Made by a program: the position numbers and the translations under genes
Notes under the pieces: model-generated
Databases searched by the model: none
What the model was told of the DNA's origin: nothing
What the model saw: the letters and a program-made list of their open reading frames with translations, nothing else
Shown: positions 63,906 to 64,000 of the stretch, piece after piece
How positions within the stretch are numbered: position 1 is the first letter of the stretch
How the letters are laid out: each line of letters begins with the position of its first letter
DNA from: Desulfosediminicola flagellatus
GTDB taxonomy: Bacteria > Desulfobacterota > Desulfobulbia > Desulfobulbales > Desulfocapsaceae
Reading direction: 5' to 3'
NCBI RefSeq assembly: GCF_005116655.2
Contig: NZ_CP050698.1
Coordinates: forward strand, 5,598,501 to 5,662,500
DNA: 64,000 bases

Positions 63906-64000
63906 TTAAAAAAGTGCCACGTCAGGGACCAGCACATAGACACCCATAACATCGACTGGGAGTTGTGGCTGCACTTGGTACTCACCACGTGCATCTGCAG
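63906..64000 (-). CDS. C-terminal end of an upstream gene, partial
   Basis: The minus-strand frame is open from the window edge to a TAA at 63906-63908 and ends QLPVDVMGVYVLVPDVALF. The QLPVDVMGVYVL(V/L)P ending is typical of helicase subunits, such as those encoded before large adenine methylases. The 10-base gap to the methylase start shows an operon. Its identity cannot be confirmed here. Confidence 0.65.
   Translation of the reverse strand, partial: ADARGEYQVQPQLPVDVMGVYVLVPDVALF

Noticed and set aside
51576..64000. Calling the island a complete DISARM or BREX system
   Set aside because: Only the large methylase, a C5 methylase and a helicase-like C-terminus are compatible; drmA, drmB, drmC, brxC, brxL and pglZ are not seen.
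46293..64000. An integrated element bounded by tRNA-Cys with att duplication
   Set aside because: No second copy of the tRNA 3' end and no integrase gene were seen in the window.

Overview
The window looks like part of a chromosome of a Gram-negative anaerobic or facultative bacterium. A member of the Desulfobacterota (for example the Desulfobulbales) is my best guess. The guess rests on an FmdE-type protein, an MOT1-type sulfate/molybdate transporter, long secreted dockerin and ELWxxDGT-repeat proteins, and REP-like debris. It is an inference from gene content only, with no 16S or core marker set in view. GC content is moderate and both strands are used.

Region 1 (1-6300) is housekeeping and resistance: the end of an fmdE-like gene, an arsenic operon (arsR, arsC, acr3) with a recognisable promoter and operator, a HAD-family protein, an MOT1-like transporter and yigZ. 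A 145-bp element with terminal inverted repeats lies between arsR and arsC.

Region 2 (6900-23000) is mostly on the minus strand. It holds a membrane-anchored protein with an E2/UEV-like ubiquitin-conjugating fold that lacks the catalytic cysteine, recD2, an EcsC-family gene whose tail is written by a 21-bp tandem repeat, an orphan pseudopilin, and a three-gene operon. That operon consists of a 1723-residue exonuclease-RecQ-UvrD fusion, a single-pass membrane protein and a macro-domain-like protein. The membrane protein ends in a ~50-residue domain that recurs at the end of two other membrane proteins in the window (21897-22664 and 46966-47382). No name for this domain is known to me.

Region 3 (23300-39700) carries a DUF2235 hydrolase, a RhuM-Fic fusion, a SEC-C protein, a large lipoprotein, a duplicated EF-hand protein, an ABC1/UbiB kinase, a secreted gene broken by one in-frame stop, an 11-repeat dockerin protein and an ELWxxDGT protein.

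Region 4 (40300-47000) is a scar zone. It has abutting fragments of IS110 and IS1182-type transposases, four fragments of Fic-type genes, an XRE-ImmA/PIN toxin-antitoxin pair, an orphan hipB-like gene with intact operators and a tRNA-Cys gene.

Region 5 (47000-64000) is a defence island. It contains a membrane-anchored Mrr-type nuclease, a NUDIX-methyltransferase fusion, two HNH nucleases, an HsdR_N-like protein, McrC, McrB with an EVE-like domain, an endonuclease III-like glycosylase, a gp88-like cysteine-rich protein, a C5-cytosine methyltransferase, a 1352-residue adenine methyltransferase and the last 31 codons of another gene. From 64000 down to 51576 every gene is on the minus strand, with gaps mostly under 120 bp. 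A methylate/restrict/repair cassette is therefore the simplest reading, but the upstream end is cut off by the window edge.
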